From NCBI GenBank assembly GCA_033032175.1, contig CM065321.1:11554501-11618500 (forward strand): a stretch of DNA of 64,000 nt, in the 5' to 3' direction. The position numbers were made by a program, and so were the translations under genes. Source of the DNA: Saturnia japonica. Taxonomy: Eukaryota; Arthropoda; Insecta; Lepidoptera; Saturniidae. Under the pieces are notes generated by a model, which saw only the letters and a program-made list of their open reading frames with translations, searched no databases and had not been told where the DNA came from. Of this stretch, positions 35,601 to 49,408 are shown piece by piece; the stretch's first letter is position 1; each line of letters begins with the position of its first letter.

Positions 35601-37804
35601 AAAGCATTAAAATGCTTTTTCTATGACTATCTATCATCGTTGTAAACTTAAATAAAGGGAAAGTAGTAAAAACTACTGATTATTTGCATTTTTTAATTAT
35701 GTTTCGTGGATTTTGCCGAAAAAATCCCGCTTTTTTACTCAAAAGGGTTCAAAATCCCGCTTTTTCCGAAAAAAATAAACTGGCAACGCTAGTAGGTACA
35801 CTCACATAAAGAGTGAGGAACTTACTTGTGCATAATTCCACTTCAAATTGAAGAAACAATGCTTTTTCTCGATCTTGTTTAATACAGGATTTGCACTCTC
35901 ACTGTGCATACCTCGACGCAACTTTTCTTCTCCCTTTAGAATCAACACAAAAATTGTAATATAGTAAAGAGCACGCGGCTCAAATGTACAACTGCCGGTT
36001 CTGATCTATCCTTTCCAATGTGTTATGAAGTACCGTGGAACTGAGCGACAGTGTTCCCGTTGACTGAATAATAACGCAGGATTGCATGTCCCGGTGATTC
36101 GTCGACCCTACATCATTTCATTTTATGAAATAATATGATTCTTATGATCCAATTTACGTTACTCATACGTAAACTAACCTTGCGATTTCTTAGTACAATG
36201 TACATGTACCAGAATTGGATATATCAGTCGACTGCTTTCATATTAGATTTCATTTTTGTTTTTTTGTATTAAACTCTTATGTCACATTTTACAGTTAACA
36301 GTTGAATAAATAAAAATAACATAATAAAAGGCTGATTTATGTTATTTTATTATTTAGATATGTAAAATCAATTCGTCGTGAAAAATTAAGAAAATTGCAG
36401 AGGTGTACCTATATCAGAAGACACAGTAAACAAATGTACAAATTATAAAGATACCTTGTGGTTTATGAATTAGAATGGTTTCAGTGCTTTTATGCACATA
36501 TAGTAAAAACTGAAAAGGTTATTTATGAAACATATCTTAAAGCTTTAAAAAACAGACAGAGACAGAGAATTTTTTTATTGATGGTCTGTCTAATGAAAGC
36601 TGAGAGTAGAAATTGGTGGCAAATAATAAAAGAGGTAGCGTATTCCCAGATTATCTCTGAATAAATGCGTTTGATTATTATATTTATTTTACCAATTTTG
36701 ACTCTCAGCTTTCATTACTCAGATATTTCAGACATAGAAATTCATCACTATGCATTTAAGGGCAGCTTGGACGTTTAAGGACTTGACGATCATTTATGGA
36801 ATCGTTTCTAAATCAGATTTCAAATTGAGAGTTGCATACATTTTGGTGCAAGTCGCCCTAACAGTCAAACAACTAACTAACTAACAAAATAATTTAAATG
36901 TAATAATATTAAGTAGGTACCTAAGCAGTTGAAAAGTTTAGTTGACTTAGCTTTGTTACATTGTATGCCTAATTGCCAACTGTATTTGACTACTGTTTAC
37001 AGAACCCACGTTTACGAGTGGAAGTTTACACATCAGTATAATTCATTAAGATAATAACGAGTTATTGTTTGGTACATACACCGAAACTTGACTCGAGGCG
37101 CAATCGCCTACTTCCGCTCACACACTATACCGGAGCAATCACCTTTAACTGAACCGGACATATTGTTCAATTTTTTTCTTCGCCTCAACTATGATCGTTG
37201 ATTTTTTTATAGTGACTCTATGCCTGATTGTAGGAATAGTACAACCCAAAATCAACGGCGACCACTGATAGGTCGACAATCATCATGCCGGCCTGCAAGC
37301 CTGTCGAGTATAGACTGGTTGGTCCCGAAACGCGACAAACCAAAAGAGAGGTTTTTCCAAGTTTTTCTTCTTGTTCTTCTTGTTTTGGCGCCGCAAAAAG
37401 CACTTGCCAGTGTCAATGTTTTTAACCCTCCGTACAATTTTCCGTTATACAAAGTGAGATTTTAAGTATCAATGTTTTTTAGAATTTGTAAAATTTTCCA
37501 GCGTCAGTATTTTTATGCCCTCGCACGAATAGGTACTTCATACAAAGTGTTATCCAACAAGATGGTGGCTATCTTGTTGGAACGATCTAGGGAGTTTTTG
37601 TGAGATTTTAAAATGCATGCCTTTTGCTTTACATTTATAATCATGTGATTCGTGGTCGCGACCCAGACGAGTATACTCCGTACCAGCTTGGTTACTGGAT
37701 ATACCGACTGATCCCGGAACGTGACATTCCTGATTCTCGCTGGCGCGTGACAGGTGTTATTATGACTGTTGCGATACGGTCGGACATTTCATCCAGCTTA
37801 TTGC
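32646..37804. other. intergenic DNA, no gene seen
   Basis: AT-rich. A (GA)n run lies at 35038-35054. 34695-34785 (tttggcggcattttacttga) is shared with 43070-43145. A sequence like gaaacgcgacaaaccaaaag (37327) has a near match at about 42440. 33620-33880 carries ggtaatga/accattacc text related to 12290-12376. Frames here have no known domain. Confidence 0.45.
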
Positions 37805-38110
37805 AATACATTTTATTTTTCGTTCTAGGTTTAGCGTTGTGGCCACAATCTCGCCTGATTTTTTGTGGCGATGTGGCCTAAGATGGTAGCACGCTAAGCC
37901 TAGTTGAAGACCGGTTCTCAAGTGCAGCTGCCGGAACACACCTATTGGTGTTTGGAGATTGTTTTTTAACTTGAGGGTGGTAGCTAGCCCGGCGGGCACT
38001 AGAAAAAGCACTACTACCTTGATATGGTTTTGTCACGATGTTTCCCTTCACCGAAAGCTCAGGCTCAATGTAGGGATTCGAACTCACGTCGTTCATACAC
38101 ATAGCAGAAC
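37805..38110 (-). mobile_element. tRNA-derived SINE, family A copy 2
   Basis: Minus strand: gtgagttcgaatccctacat (B box), gagcctgagctttcggtgaa, gcccgccgggctagctacca, ttgagaaccggtcttcaact, ggccacatcgccacaaaaaa and ccacaacgctaaacctagaa. Order and text match 17590-17907 and 41215-41505. It lies back-to-back with an RTE-like fragment on the plus strand. Confidence 0.75.
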
Positions 38111-38520
38111 AGCAGTGATGACGTATGTTACCGAACCGTGGACGCTCACTAAAGAACACGTGCACAAAATGAGGTTCGCACAACGAGCCATGGAGCGCAT
38201 TATGTTAGTCATCATATTAATGTATAAAGTTAGAAATACGGATATCCGAAAAACCACGAAAGTGGAGGATATTGGTGTCCGTATAACTCAGCTCAACTGG
38301 CGTTGTGCAGATCACTTAGCCAGATGTGGTGACGGCGGGTGGACAGATCCTTGACGAAATGGTGGTCGCGAGAGAGGGCAGACAAAAGCGTAGGAAGGCC
38401 TATTCGGAGATGCGTCGACGACATCAAAAATCTTGTCAGAAAGACGTGTTCAAGGTTGGAACAGGAGGCTTATGGCCTGCAGTGGGTTGAAAAAAGTTGT
38501 CCACAATGATGATGATGATA
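38111..38520 (+). pseudogene. RTE-like LINE C-terminal fragment
   Basis: Reads VTEPWTLTKEHVHKMRFAQR, AMERIMLVIILMYKVRNTD, VGVRI-type TQLNWRCADHLARCGDGGW, then after a stop broken remnants of the usual GRP.RRW.DDI and W.PAVG segments; ends in a gatgatgatgat tract. It is the C-terminus of an RTE-type LINE, related to 12490-14190 and distinct from 29074-29838. Confidence 0.82.
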
Positions 38521-41214
38521 TTATATAATGATATGGCATAGCATATATTAGGGTTTTTAGCAACGGTTGACTAGTTGTAGTCAACTACTTTTTTTGATTT
38601 ACTATGAGGTACCAGGTTAAAAGAAAGTATTTGAGTGTGAGTCAGGAGCGGCCCGGGCCCGCTTGTACTGTTACTATCAAAGAGGTTACCATTATGGTGA
38701 AAAACCACGCCATGATGTTTCGCTTCAGTTACGTTTTTTTATTTATATTATAGCTCAGCACATTACCGGTACTACCCCTGATGGTAAACACAGCACAGTC
38801 CAAGCAACAGTGACCACCGAGACGGACATTAGGGACTATTATAGACTAAAATTGGCTTCGATCTTACCTGATGGAAAGTAAAGATGAGACCGACGATGTA
38901 TCGCGCTTACCTATTAAATGCCTATTCACTCTTCGCTTGAAGACTCCCAAGTTATAGGTGGATGAGAAAACAGGTGACGGGTGTGAATTTCACTCCTTTT
39001 GCATAACGCTTCGTGCGAATCAGGAGAATTTCCACGACATAAGGGTGGAATCCTTCACGGCGTCTAGTTGTCATATGGTGGAACGGATTGGGCGGAATTA
39101 AATCGTGCAATTCCTGTGCACACTCCAAAGTGCAACCTGTAAAACACTAAATAGTATAATACCATGTGTTAAAAGCATAGGAATAGAATGTAAGGATGCG
39201 TGTGGCGTCAGAATGCGGGCGGACGCACAGTCCAATCTTCTCATTGCGAGTTGGGAGTGACCCCTGTCGACACTCGGCAGTCACGCAACCGAGCGGCCGC
39301 GAGCCGCGACCATCGCCTGCCTAGGACGAATCGTAAATATATAAATTGCCATTTAAGGTCAATGTTAATGTTAAACCTAACATTAGACTATTCGCTACAA
39401 CAAGGCAACTCATGAGGGAACTATACAATATTAAGATGCAATGAAAGATCTCTTTAACATAATAGGAATTCATAAACAAAATATTCTGAAGTTTGTAGCA
39501 TTTTTTATTCAGGTAATCTTTATTTTTGTTATAAGTATCAAACAGATATATCTGGTACTAAGTTAATTAAGGTAATATTGTATAGAAATATGTTGTTTAA
39601 AATATTTACCTAAAACTAAATATTTTTTATTATAAATAACTGTACGATACCTACCTACGTAAAATGAATACGTACCTACAGCAAACACACCAATGTTCAA
39701 AATCTACGCAATAAATCATACCTTTATAGTTTAATATTACAACAACACCAGGTAAGTGAGTAGGTAAACAAATTGAAACGTAAATACAATAGTAAATACG
39801 ATACTAAGGTATTTCTACTATTTCCTGTAACAATTGTCAGAATCGAATGAATGAACTTGAGATTTGTTTACAGCATAGTGCCTACTTAATATGTGATATT
39901 TTATACTGCTGACATTTCTTTAGCGAATACTTTAGCAATTACTCCAGTAAACAAATGATCGTGAGAAACGATGTAAGGTCTAATCTAGAGCTCCGCTGCA
40001 TTCTTAAAACGGTGTGACAATACATTATCTCAAGCTGAATATATATTCTGTGTATTACCTATATTCGTCAATAAATTTTCGCACTCATTGTTTATACATT
40101 ACTCACTTTTGATTAATTTCTCGGAAACTACTTTTCAAACTACACACTCTAGTTATGATATGATTACTTTGTAGGACTGTAGACAAACTACGTAATTTGA
40201 CAGAAGAATAATTAATGTGGATAGTTTTTCTTTTATACTAACGGTGCCCCGCGCCTCGGTACACGTTTATTTATTTAGTTGTTTTTTTTTGTAAAAAATA
40301 AGAATCGTTTCATAAAATTTCATAAAAATCGGTCAAGCCCTTTTTGAGTGCTATCCAGACTTATGTAATAAACACACAAGCAGACAAAAAAAAATTCATG
40401 TCATATTCGTATTCGTAATCATTGGAGGATTATTAGATGTCTATCAGAAAATTAGAAAACAAATTATACATTTATATAGACAGAACTACACATTTGTTAA
40501 TTTAAAAAAAAAACAAGATTTATAAATTGTCGAACAAAAAAGTATTAACATAATTTTTAATGAATAAAGTTACACTTTAAAAGGGGTCTCCGTCTTTGGT
40601 TACTGATCAAAGGCGCAAGCAGTAGGTACAAATATGTACTAAATGAAATTTACATAATTTTTAATATCTTTTTAAAAGCTATAAGTTTCAGTTTAAATGC
40701 AATGACCCATGACATTTTTACGACTCAAGCCTTTAAATACATATTTATAAATTTAAAAGTTTATGTAAATTCCATTTAGTATATTGTACTGGCTGCGTCT
40801 CAATTGTTTCGTAAATGAATTGACAAACGTATCCTACAGCCATAAAAACTATGGAATTAGGTACCCATTAGATCTCAGCTTTTTTATCGGTGACAAGATC
40901 TCCGAGGGGGTGGCAATGACTATCGCGAACGTCGTTTCTACCGAACTTGGCCCCTTTATCACATTATCTTGTTTTTGTTGCCCACAAACGTGGTCGCACG
41001 GTGAGACACCTCGCGCATATAGAACATATGCAGATTCCTTAACTCATAAATTTTTTACGGACATTTATCTTTTCAGTACTTATCGTTTGTAATTATCAAA
41101 ACTAGGTGGTACTGTTTTTCATAAATTATTGTGATTAAACTATGTGAACCAATTATCTACGAACATAAAACATTTAAAGGCTATCCAGTAACAATTACTA
41201 AGCAATGATGGCTA
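38521..41214. other. intergenic DNA with a repeat and a GC-rich patch
   Basis: 38890-39140 resembles a moth repeat I recall but cannot name (gaatttccacgacataaggg, gtcatatggtggaacggatt). 39195-39330 is a short CpG-rich island-like patch (gagcggccgcgagccgcgac) with no recognised product. The rest is AT-rich. No gene supported. Confidence 0.4.
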
Positions 41215-41505
41215 TTATGGTGGTAGCGTGTATGGACACCGCTTCGAATGACCAAAGTTCGAATTCCTGTTGTGCTCGAGCTTTCTAATACCCAGTCGGT
41301 TAGCTACCGCCTTCAAGTTTAAGATAGTCGTGAAGCACCTACAGGTGTGTTTCCAGCAGCTAAACTCGAGAGCCAGTTCTCCCTAGTGGATTAGCGTGTC
41401 GTGTCACAACTTGAGCCACATCGTCACTTAAAACCAGTTGAGATTGTAGTGAAATCATAGATGTATATTAAATCTATGGATCAAAGACTAAACCTATAAA
41501 GAATT
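41215..41505 (+). mobile_element. tRNA-derived SINE, family A copy 3
   Basis: ggtagcgtgtatggacaccg then accaaagttcgaattcctgt (B-box-like), gtcggttagctaccgccttc, aactcgagagccagttctcc, gagccacatcgtcacttaaa and gactaaacctataaagaatt. Same architecture as the copies at 17.6 kb and 37.9 kb. Confidence 0.65.
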
Positions 41506-43931
41506 AAATAAGAACTACATAGCGGAATAATTCATTTAAAATTGAAGTTATAATTTATAAATGTTTTGATATACACACTTCTTTTATTTATTTATAATTT
41601 ATTCACAAACCGAAGAGAATTAAAATAAATAATAATAAAATACGTATAGATTTGATCGAAACTTTTATTTATTAATAAAACATGAGTTTACAACAAATGG
41701 CATTTAAAACATGGATATAAATAGTAAAGCTGCTCATTACATTATAAAAATAAGTACAGTAAATACAATTTTAAACAGATTTAACCAAAATATATTAAAA
41801 TAACGCACCTTGAAATTTCTTTACATAGATCATGATTTGTTTTTATATTTTCAAGTCGACTTTTATATTTTGTAACATCAAAGTGAAGTAAGAAAATTAA
41901 ATAATACATGACCCGTGAATTAATCTATTATATTTATAATCGTACAAGTTCGTGAGCGATCGTCTATGTGAGACAAACGTTGGTGGGGAGGGGATAAGCT
42001 AGCACATCATTACGTCACTTTATTACACAGTACTCTAAAATAAACAGTATGGTCTCTCAGTATAATAAATAATTACCTACAGCCGCTCGGTAAATAAACA
42101 CGCACTAGGGCTGCCCTCTGACCGTGTTTAAAAATATATTACTACAAATTTTGTAAGTTTTAATTTCAATGATTTCTACATGGATTTTATTATGGGTCAT
42201 CTGTAGTACCTCGCCCTCCATAACGTCTGTCGGCCACTTAGCACGGTCGCCCACGAACTTTTTTAGTTTTAGATGTAAAATTCGAGAAAAAATTATGTTA
42301 TCTGCAAAAATTACGTGTTATTGAGGATATTTATTTACTCTAAAATAATTTAGAACGAAGTGAATTTGCCAATCCATCGTTTTTTTAGTGATAAAATAAC
42401 AGCATTTTCTTTTAATGTTACATACACACTGGCTGATTTCGAAACGCGACAATCCAAAAAAGAGTCACCGTGGCGGGTACAACACCATTTGTTTGTTAAT
42501 CGTACTCAATCTGGTACAAATACCCTACTACCCTGCAAGATGTAACAACTTCGCTAATATTCACTAATCCACTGCGTTCTTAACTATTTCTGTGAGCAAA
42601 ACCATATCTGGAACATCTTTATTTTCCGCGATTAATAATAATAGTCCATCTGGTAAATATATAATAAATTCTATTCAAATACGTAAAAGTATTGAAGTTA
42701 ATAGTCATAAAACGAGGTCTACTCAGTTGTGTTATGATTACAAGTCAGGTGCTCATTATATAGTCTATAGACTAAGTCAAATTTCAATTGTAATATCGAT
42801 ACCCAATGAATAACATCGGAAGTCCATGGTTTCAGTAGAGCCATTTAATTATTATTTTTATCATTTAATGATTTTTTGCGTCATGACTGATACACAAATT
42901 GAACCATACATATTTTTAAAGTTGTCTCTCGCCTCATTATTTATGAATAGTAAATAATTAATTAATAATATACATGAAATCCTTTTTTTTCATTTATAAT
43001 GATAATTTTATTCATGTAATAAATGGAGGAATTTTTGGCGGGATCTAAAACTATGAAGTGTGATGGTTTTTATTTCAATTCATAAAGTCAGAAATAAAGA
43101 ATGTAATTTTGGCGGCATTTTACGTGACGTAGTTTGTTTATTGTTCCTAAGTGATACGAACATGCTTTTTAGTTTACCACAAAAACTCCCTGAACAATTT
43201 TAGCAAGGGAGGCGACATCTTGTTACGAGCTGTTTATAAATTAATGTAGACAAATATTCTATTAATTTGACATTAGCAGATTTGTGGATGATTAATACAG
43301 GTGCCGTAAAAAGAAATAAGTAAAAACGGAACTATTACATAGTCATGGAGATAACGTCTGTAAAATTCAAATATTAGACTTTTCTTCAGTATTTGCTTAA
43401 TAATTGCATATTATTGTAGTTAAATTTTTGATATTATTCATATTGGGTGTCGATAAATTTTCATGTTTGTCTTCGAAATAACAAATTTTAACTGCCAGAA
43501 GCGAGTAAAATAAATTGTTTGATCCCAAAACATTTGTGGTACGACATTTTCGCTACAATATTGTATAAGGCGTTTTCTAATATATAAACTTACATAAAAA
43601 TCGTGTAGAGTAAGTAGATGTATCACTAATAATGAAATATTAAGATTATACAGTTCATTGACTATTGTAAACTATTTTCTTTGCTAATTAAGTACATTAG
43701 TGGAAAATTTCTTAATTTTAACTAACAGTTCCTATTTCTTTTATGGATAATAATATAATCAAATACATTATAAGAGTGTGAACAATTATTATAATAATTC
43801 AATTATTCTAGAATGCAAACGTATCATGTATGTATATGTCACCAGATAGTGGTATGATCTGCTAGCTTATAATCAATCTATCCTACTGTGTATTTTATTC
43901 CCACGGAGTGAATTGACAATCACTAATAATT
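41506..43931. other. intergenic DNA, no gene seen
   Basis: AT-rich. 43070-43145 shares tttggcggcattttacgtga with 34.7 kb. Small frames (42360-42545, 42592-42813) have no recognised domain. Confidence 0.45.
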
Positions 43932-44249
43932 AGCGTTGGGCGATTATGAGACATACTAATTTAATCATTCGATTATGAAGATAAATCGAGATACCTCAAT
44001 AGTAGAAATTTCGATGATGAGTGATGATTCATAATCGAAGTGCGATTAGTAATTACTAATATTAGTAGTTACTAATTTGATAGAAGTAGTAATTATTACG
44101 ATCGAACGACCTTTATTTTTTTTAGCTAATTGGTATATATGTAAAACTGTGTTTACGACCTGCGCGACCTTTATTTCTTAGCTTCCCATTCTACATTTTT
44201 GATAAGTAAATATCTCAATTCAGTCGTCATACATAATCGCCCACCTCTG
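43932..44249. mobile_element. possible hAT-like MITE
   Basis: gcgttgggcgattatg near the left edge pairs with cataatcgcccacctctg at the right. Read inward, both ends give a ...TGGGCGATTAT terminus as in hAT MITEs. The interior is rich in taatcg/cgatta and in taattactaat palindromes. No exact 8-base target duplication found, so the limits are approximate. Confidence 0.5.
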
Positions 44250-44927
44250 AGTATACTTATATGGCTTGATTACGAAAGATCATTCATAATCATAATTTGA
44301 TTAACAATGATTACTTATCATCGAAATAACTTTATTAAGTAAATCAATCATAATCGAACATATCAATTATAATCGACATGAATAAATCGAATAATGTCAA
44401 ATTTGAAAATAATGCTGTCACATTTATTTTTGTAGTGTTGTGCTATCATAATATATTTTACGGCACAATTATTAAAATATCAAGAATTTAAATACTGAAC
44501 TAAGGATTTTTATTTATTAATTTAAATATTTTGTGTTATTCAACATATCCGATCATTCACTTGTATCAAACTATAAAATGAATATATTATGACGACCAAC
44601 TGCAAAAACTAAAAATAACAATTTGGTTGACCCACGAGAGGTGCGAATTTGCCTCCCTTATTCTCACATGAAGGGGTCAATGTTTCTTGAAAAAAAATTT
44701 ATCAATGGGTATAATATCTCATACGAGTTTACAATTAGTACCGATTGGTGACATCACTACTTTAAAACACAATAAACTATTAACGCATGAAATGTAATTT
44801 CACTCCATGGGAATAAAAAACGCAGTTTAGGGTGATTGTAAACTGTCGATAGACTGTGAAGGGACTCTAATAATGTTGAATTTTTGCAGTTATGTCTATT
44901 AAATAAGTAAAATCATAATACTATAGG
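44250..44927. other. intergenic DNA, no gene seen
   Basis: 44270-44400 continues with scattered ataatcga motifs. Otherwise AT-rich and featureless. Confidence 0.4.
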
Positions 44928-46441
44928 CATCACAAAATAATAGGTCAATTTTGACGTTTCTTGTTGATCAAATACGAACTAGCTTTGTTCGAACGTTCAA
45001 ACATGAAATAAAAACACAAATTCGTAAACACTGAAGTTATTTGAAAAACGTTACGATGTTAACAAACTATAATGTTAACTTTACTAAAATGATTGTTTAA
45101 CACTATTTATAAGTTCTCTGACATCTATTTATCCTTTATCAAAAACACACACAAAAGCGTTGAAACGAACGTAATCCGCTATGTAAACGCAGTTTAACTA
45201 TACTTTACTACTAACGCTTTAACTACTTTCGTAACCATTCCTTAACCGAGTATAATCTATACAATTAATAAAATTAAAGTGTCTGTTTGTAATGTCAAAA
45301 TATCAGATTTTTTACTAAATGCATATGAAAGTATATACGATACTAATAACAAAAAGTCTATTTTTTTAATTTTTGTCTGTCTGTTTGTTCTGGGTAATCT
45401 CCGAAACGGTTGCACCGATTTTGACGGGACCTTCACTGATAGATAGCTGATGGTATAGGGAGTAACTTACGTTACTTTTATTTTTTTTAAAGAATTAGGG
45501 TTCCGCACAAATAAAACAAAAGTGATAATGGTGAATCAATTCGGGCGTTTAAATGGCTTATTCAGAGTAAACCATAAGAGATATAGCAAATTAATGTACT
45601 ACATAATCATAGGCATGACCTACAAAAAAGTCCGTGAGAATATACATCTTCTAAGGAACACCCACAATAAGCATTTTGTCTTTAAAACAGCCGGGAGCGG
45701 AAGAGGAAGATTCGCGTGGGCATTCTGTAGTCCACGTGAGCGAAGCCACGGGCACAGCTAGTTTTTAATAAAAACATAGATAAATGATCGGTTAAAGCTG
45801 GCGCTACAACTAGATGCCGTCGACGTATTATAATATAAAACAAATCGGCTGTGAAAACACGCCGTAATCGTGTCATTGTCGAATTATTGAAAAGCAACGT
45901 ATTATATTTAATAATGCAAAGATAATGCCATTATGCGTAGTAAAACTATATAAAAACAATACTGTAATAAATAATAAAGAAACTGGGACCACATATTATC
46001 AGTAAGTATTAAATAATATTATAGTTTCAATGCTAAATAACATGAACCAAAAAATATTAAATGGCACCATTCAGTGTTTCCGCATGGTTAAGATTTTATT
46101 ATTATGTCACTAATTATATTTTTGATATGAACGATACCCTTAAAAATCATGTATTGATTAAATAGCGTGCCTGTATTCCACAATCCGGAAAACGCGACCT
46201 TGTATTTTAAAATAGTCTCTTTGGTTGTAATGTGAATAAACATTGATATAAATCAACTGTTCGAATTTCTAATGAATTTAGGTCAGATTAAAGTCATGTC
46301 AGAAGGTAAAATAATTTAAAAGATTACAAAGATGGAATACATTGCTAAAAAAATCTGTTACTCTGGTTACCAATTCTCACTGGTACATCCTTAGTTACGT
46401 TACGTCGATAACTGTCAAAAGTGACCTATTATTTTGTGATG
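44928..46441. mobile_element. 1.5 kb TIR element carrying a Helitron
   Basis: Left end CATCACAAAATAATAGGTCA then ATTTTGAC (44928-44955); right end is the reverse complement with one mismatch (46414-46441). 28-base TIRs; the flanking target duplication is not obvious. About 1.0 kb of its own interior with no supported transposase, plus the Helitron at 45256-45761. Confidence 0.7.
45256..45761 (+). mobile_element. non-autonomous Helitron inside the TIR element
   Basis: TCTATACAATTAATAAAATT start, GCCACGGGCACAGCTAG end, between A and T. Inverted relative to its copy at 28535-29073. The 79-codon frame inside it is antisense-like repeat sequence, not a gene. Confidence 0.88.
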
Positions 46442-49246
46442 GGTGTAGGACTTGCATAATGTGAATTTGAAAGGCTAATTTAAGCTCAATCGGCTCTTAC
46501 ACAGGGTTCACAACAAAGCAACGTAGAATTATCGCATTTTGGATAATTGGATTGATAATTCTGGAACTATTGTACTTACTGAATTTCGCTCCAGGAAACT
46601 TTCTTTTAGCTTGTTCGTGAACAAAATCAGTAATTGTCACAGGCCTTAACCACCTTGGTATGACCTTTTTTAACTCACTTACTACCCTTAACTGGTTAAT
46701 TTTATAAACCTACGAAAATGTAAACACTAGTATGCAAATTTTATTGTCCATTCACAATCTACTGAAATTTTACAATCTCACTAGATTGGTTATCAACTAA
46801 CAGTTTATTCCAATATAATAAATAATGTATTTATTTGCTAACAATGTCCATATAAACGATTATCTAAACAGATTCCATTTAATTTCCAACTTTAAGAGCA
46901 ATAACTGAGAGTGCATAATGAAAGTGCATATTTGTACTTGATTTTGGGATCAATCATAATAAGTATTATTTCATCCGTACTAAAAGAAATAAAAGCAGAG
47001 TAATGAAATACTATAAAGGTTACTTAAAGTAATACATAATATAGTGATTGAAAAATTACTAATAAATGTATAAAAACTAACAATATATTTTACAAATAAA
47101 TTAGAAACAAAAACAACTTTGTTCTCCTTGTGATCACATTGTAAAGGCCAGCAATAGAATATGTGCAGAACGAGCATTATCATAATAAACAAAGCAAAGA
47201 TACTTAAAACATAGAAAAGTGTTGCACGCACCAAGCAATATATTATGTAATTCCTAATTTAAAAAAAAATTTATCAACCAACCCATCTTATATACTACAG
47301 AATATAAAACTAAACATTTTAAAAAAGACTTTAGAGAGATTTTACATGCATCATGATTGTGCAAATAATTAAAAACATGATGTATATACCTTTCCTTTTT
47401 ACCCAAGCGGGAAATTAAAAATTACAATAGCTATAATAAGATATTAAATTAACAACCTCCAAATAACATTTCTGTGCCTCTAACCATTATAAAACTCTTC
47501 AACATTCAACATCAGTTCGCACCAGTGGTCGTTAATTACATATAATATAATATTTTTATTGGCCTACATTTTAAATACATTAATTACAACAATAAATCAG
47601 TGGTCTTATGTAAAAATATATAGCTATTATACGCATTTAACTTCTAAAATATTAACTTAATTGATATCTACTGCTTATTAATATATTCAGCATGTTATGT
47701 GTCAAATAAAAATTATACCCTAAAGAAAATATTTCGAGATTATATCTGCCATCAAAGACCACATAACATAATAATCCTGTGTATGTGTATTTTTCTACTA
47801 TTAATATAAATAAATTAAAAACTGATGTTAAAAACTAGAATGTACAATGGTTCAATAGGCAGGGGTAGTTATGTTCAATTTTATAAAAATACTCTACACT
47901 ACTTAATCCAATATAGCTGTTTATTATGCAAGAGATTCCTTTTTACAATTTAAAATAATCTCATAAATGATGGATACTATCAATTTAAGACAGTAACCAT
48001 TGATTTTAGTGCTCAATATGGCAAAGACGGTGCCATTAGACATAATTACATCACCAATATAAAGCATCTATCGTAAATGTACACAGAATTTTCAAACACA
48101 CTCACCTCTATAAAAGAGTGAAATTCCAACTCCACCGTCAGCGGAATGTATTGAGAACGACTAACAGATACAAATAGCAATGTTAAATAATCATAATGTT
48201 TTAGAGATATAATTCCTCTTAATTGTAGAATTAAAAAGAGAAATATTTACAAGAACAATCTTAAAAAAATAAGACACAATGATGATAGACTTTATCAAGT
48301 CCAGTTGTGGAAGTTTATTAGATTCATTCACTCATTTACGTACTCGCCACAACTGTTCCTAGCTTGATACACAATATAACAAAATTAGATGTATAAAAAC
48401 AAAAATGCCACTGTCCTCTTTTGTTTAAAAATTACCATTGATACTTTAACTCATTTAAAAGCAATGTTAGTAAAATGACAGTAGACCCTCCATAATCCAA
48501 CCCTTGTCCAACATCTTTTTATGTAAGTATAGCAAAGCTTCCTCAATGTAGGGTTGAACAAGTTGCAACTTGTTAAAAACACTGACATTATTTCTGTAAT
48601 AAGCCTTTTATTATTTAAAGAGATGTTTAATTCACAAAGTTGCATATCCATAGGATGTATACTATAGATTTTAACACAACAGAATTCATAACTCATCGGA
48701 TTACACAGTACTCACCTTTTCAAAGAATTCCAGATTACAATTCAGTGTCACACTCTGTAGTCCGAAAATTTTGATAATCCAACACCACATTGTGAAATAT
48801 TTGTGGAGTTACTGCAGGTCAACCTATAATCACTGATATCTCTCAACAGTATTTCTATTTATGGGCATAGTCACAGATAATTGCTTTATAATAAAATTTC
48901 ACTGAAATGAATATTTATTTTTTGGTCTTCCTGCACATGGACAGTGATCGTTTTTGCTTTTATACCCTTCAAATGACAATTAACAAACACTAGTGTTGCA
49001 CAATTCACAGTAGACACATTCACAAATGTGTTGACAATGTATTATGTTATAAGGTTTAATGTGCAAGACGTAGCTGATAATTACTGAGTGTGTACACATT
49101 CACAGCACTGTTTCACTATTCACTGCCCAAATGCCGAGGGGTTAGTGTCGTCGGCAGCGTCACGAGCCCGTCAACTCCCTGGTTGAGCCGATGGTAGTAC
49201 AGGGGGCGGCGAGCAAGTCGCAGCGACAGGGGCAGCGCGGCGCGCG
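46442..49246 (-). other. ash1 3'UTR and downstream flank, no gene seen
   Basis: AT-rich, with no recognisable transposon and no supported coding region. On the minus strand several AATAAA-type signals follow the ash1 stop (for example near 48914, 48605 and 48313), so the 3'UTR probably ends here. The end cannot be fixed from sequence alone. Confidence 0.5.
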
Positions 49247-49408
49247 TCAGGAGGCGGCACGTGTGGCTCGTCGTGGCGCCAGCAAGTAGGATGCGTCGAG
49301 CGGTGCGCGCGCTCCCCCACGCCTGAGCAGCCGTCGTGCGATGTTGTTCACGCGCTCTTTCTGATGAGCGCTCGTTCTCGGAGTAACCGCGCTAACCGAC
49401 GCACTGTT
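49247..49408 (-). CDS. ash1: ash1 terminal exon with stop
   Basis: Acceptor ttacag at 49410-49409 keeps phase 0 and gives 53 codons and TGA. Reads [40 protein letters not shown] and [13 protein letters not shown]. The exon is much GC-richer than the DNA around it, and the last part is Arg/Ala-rich. No other in-phase acceptor-led exon stands out nearby. I infer this as the last exon; a transcript would settle it. Confidence 0.75.
   Translation of the reverse strand, partial: NSASVSAVTPRTSAHQKERVNNIARRLLRRGGARAPLDASYLLAPRRATRAAS

Noticed and set aside
39195..39415. CpG-rich patch with a 71-codon frame
   Set aside because: Could be an exon or promoter but shows no domain, no convincing splice pair and no TATA or initiator; kept only as a composition note.
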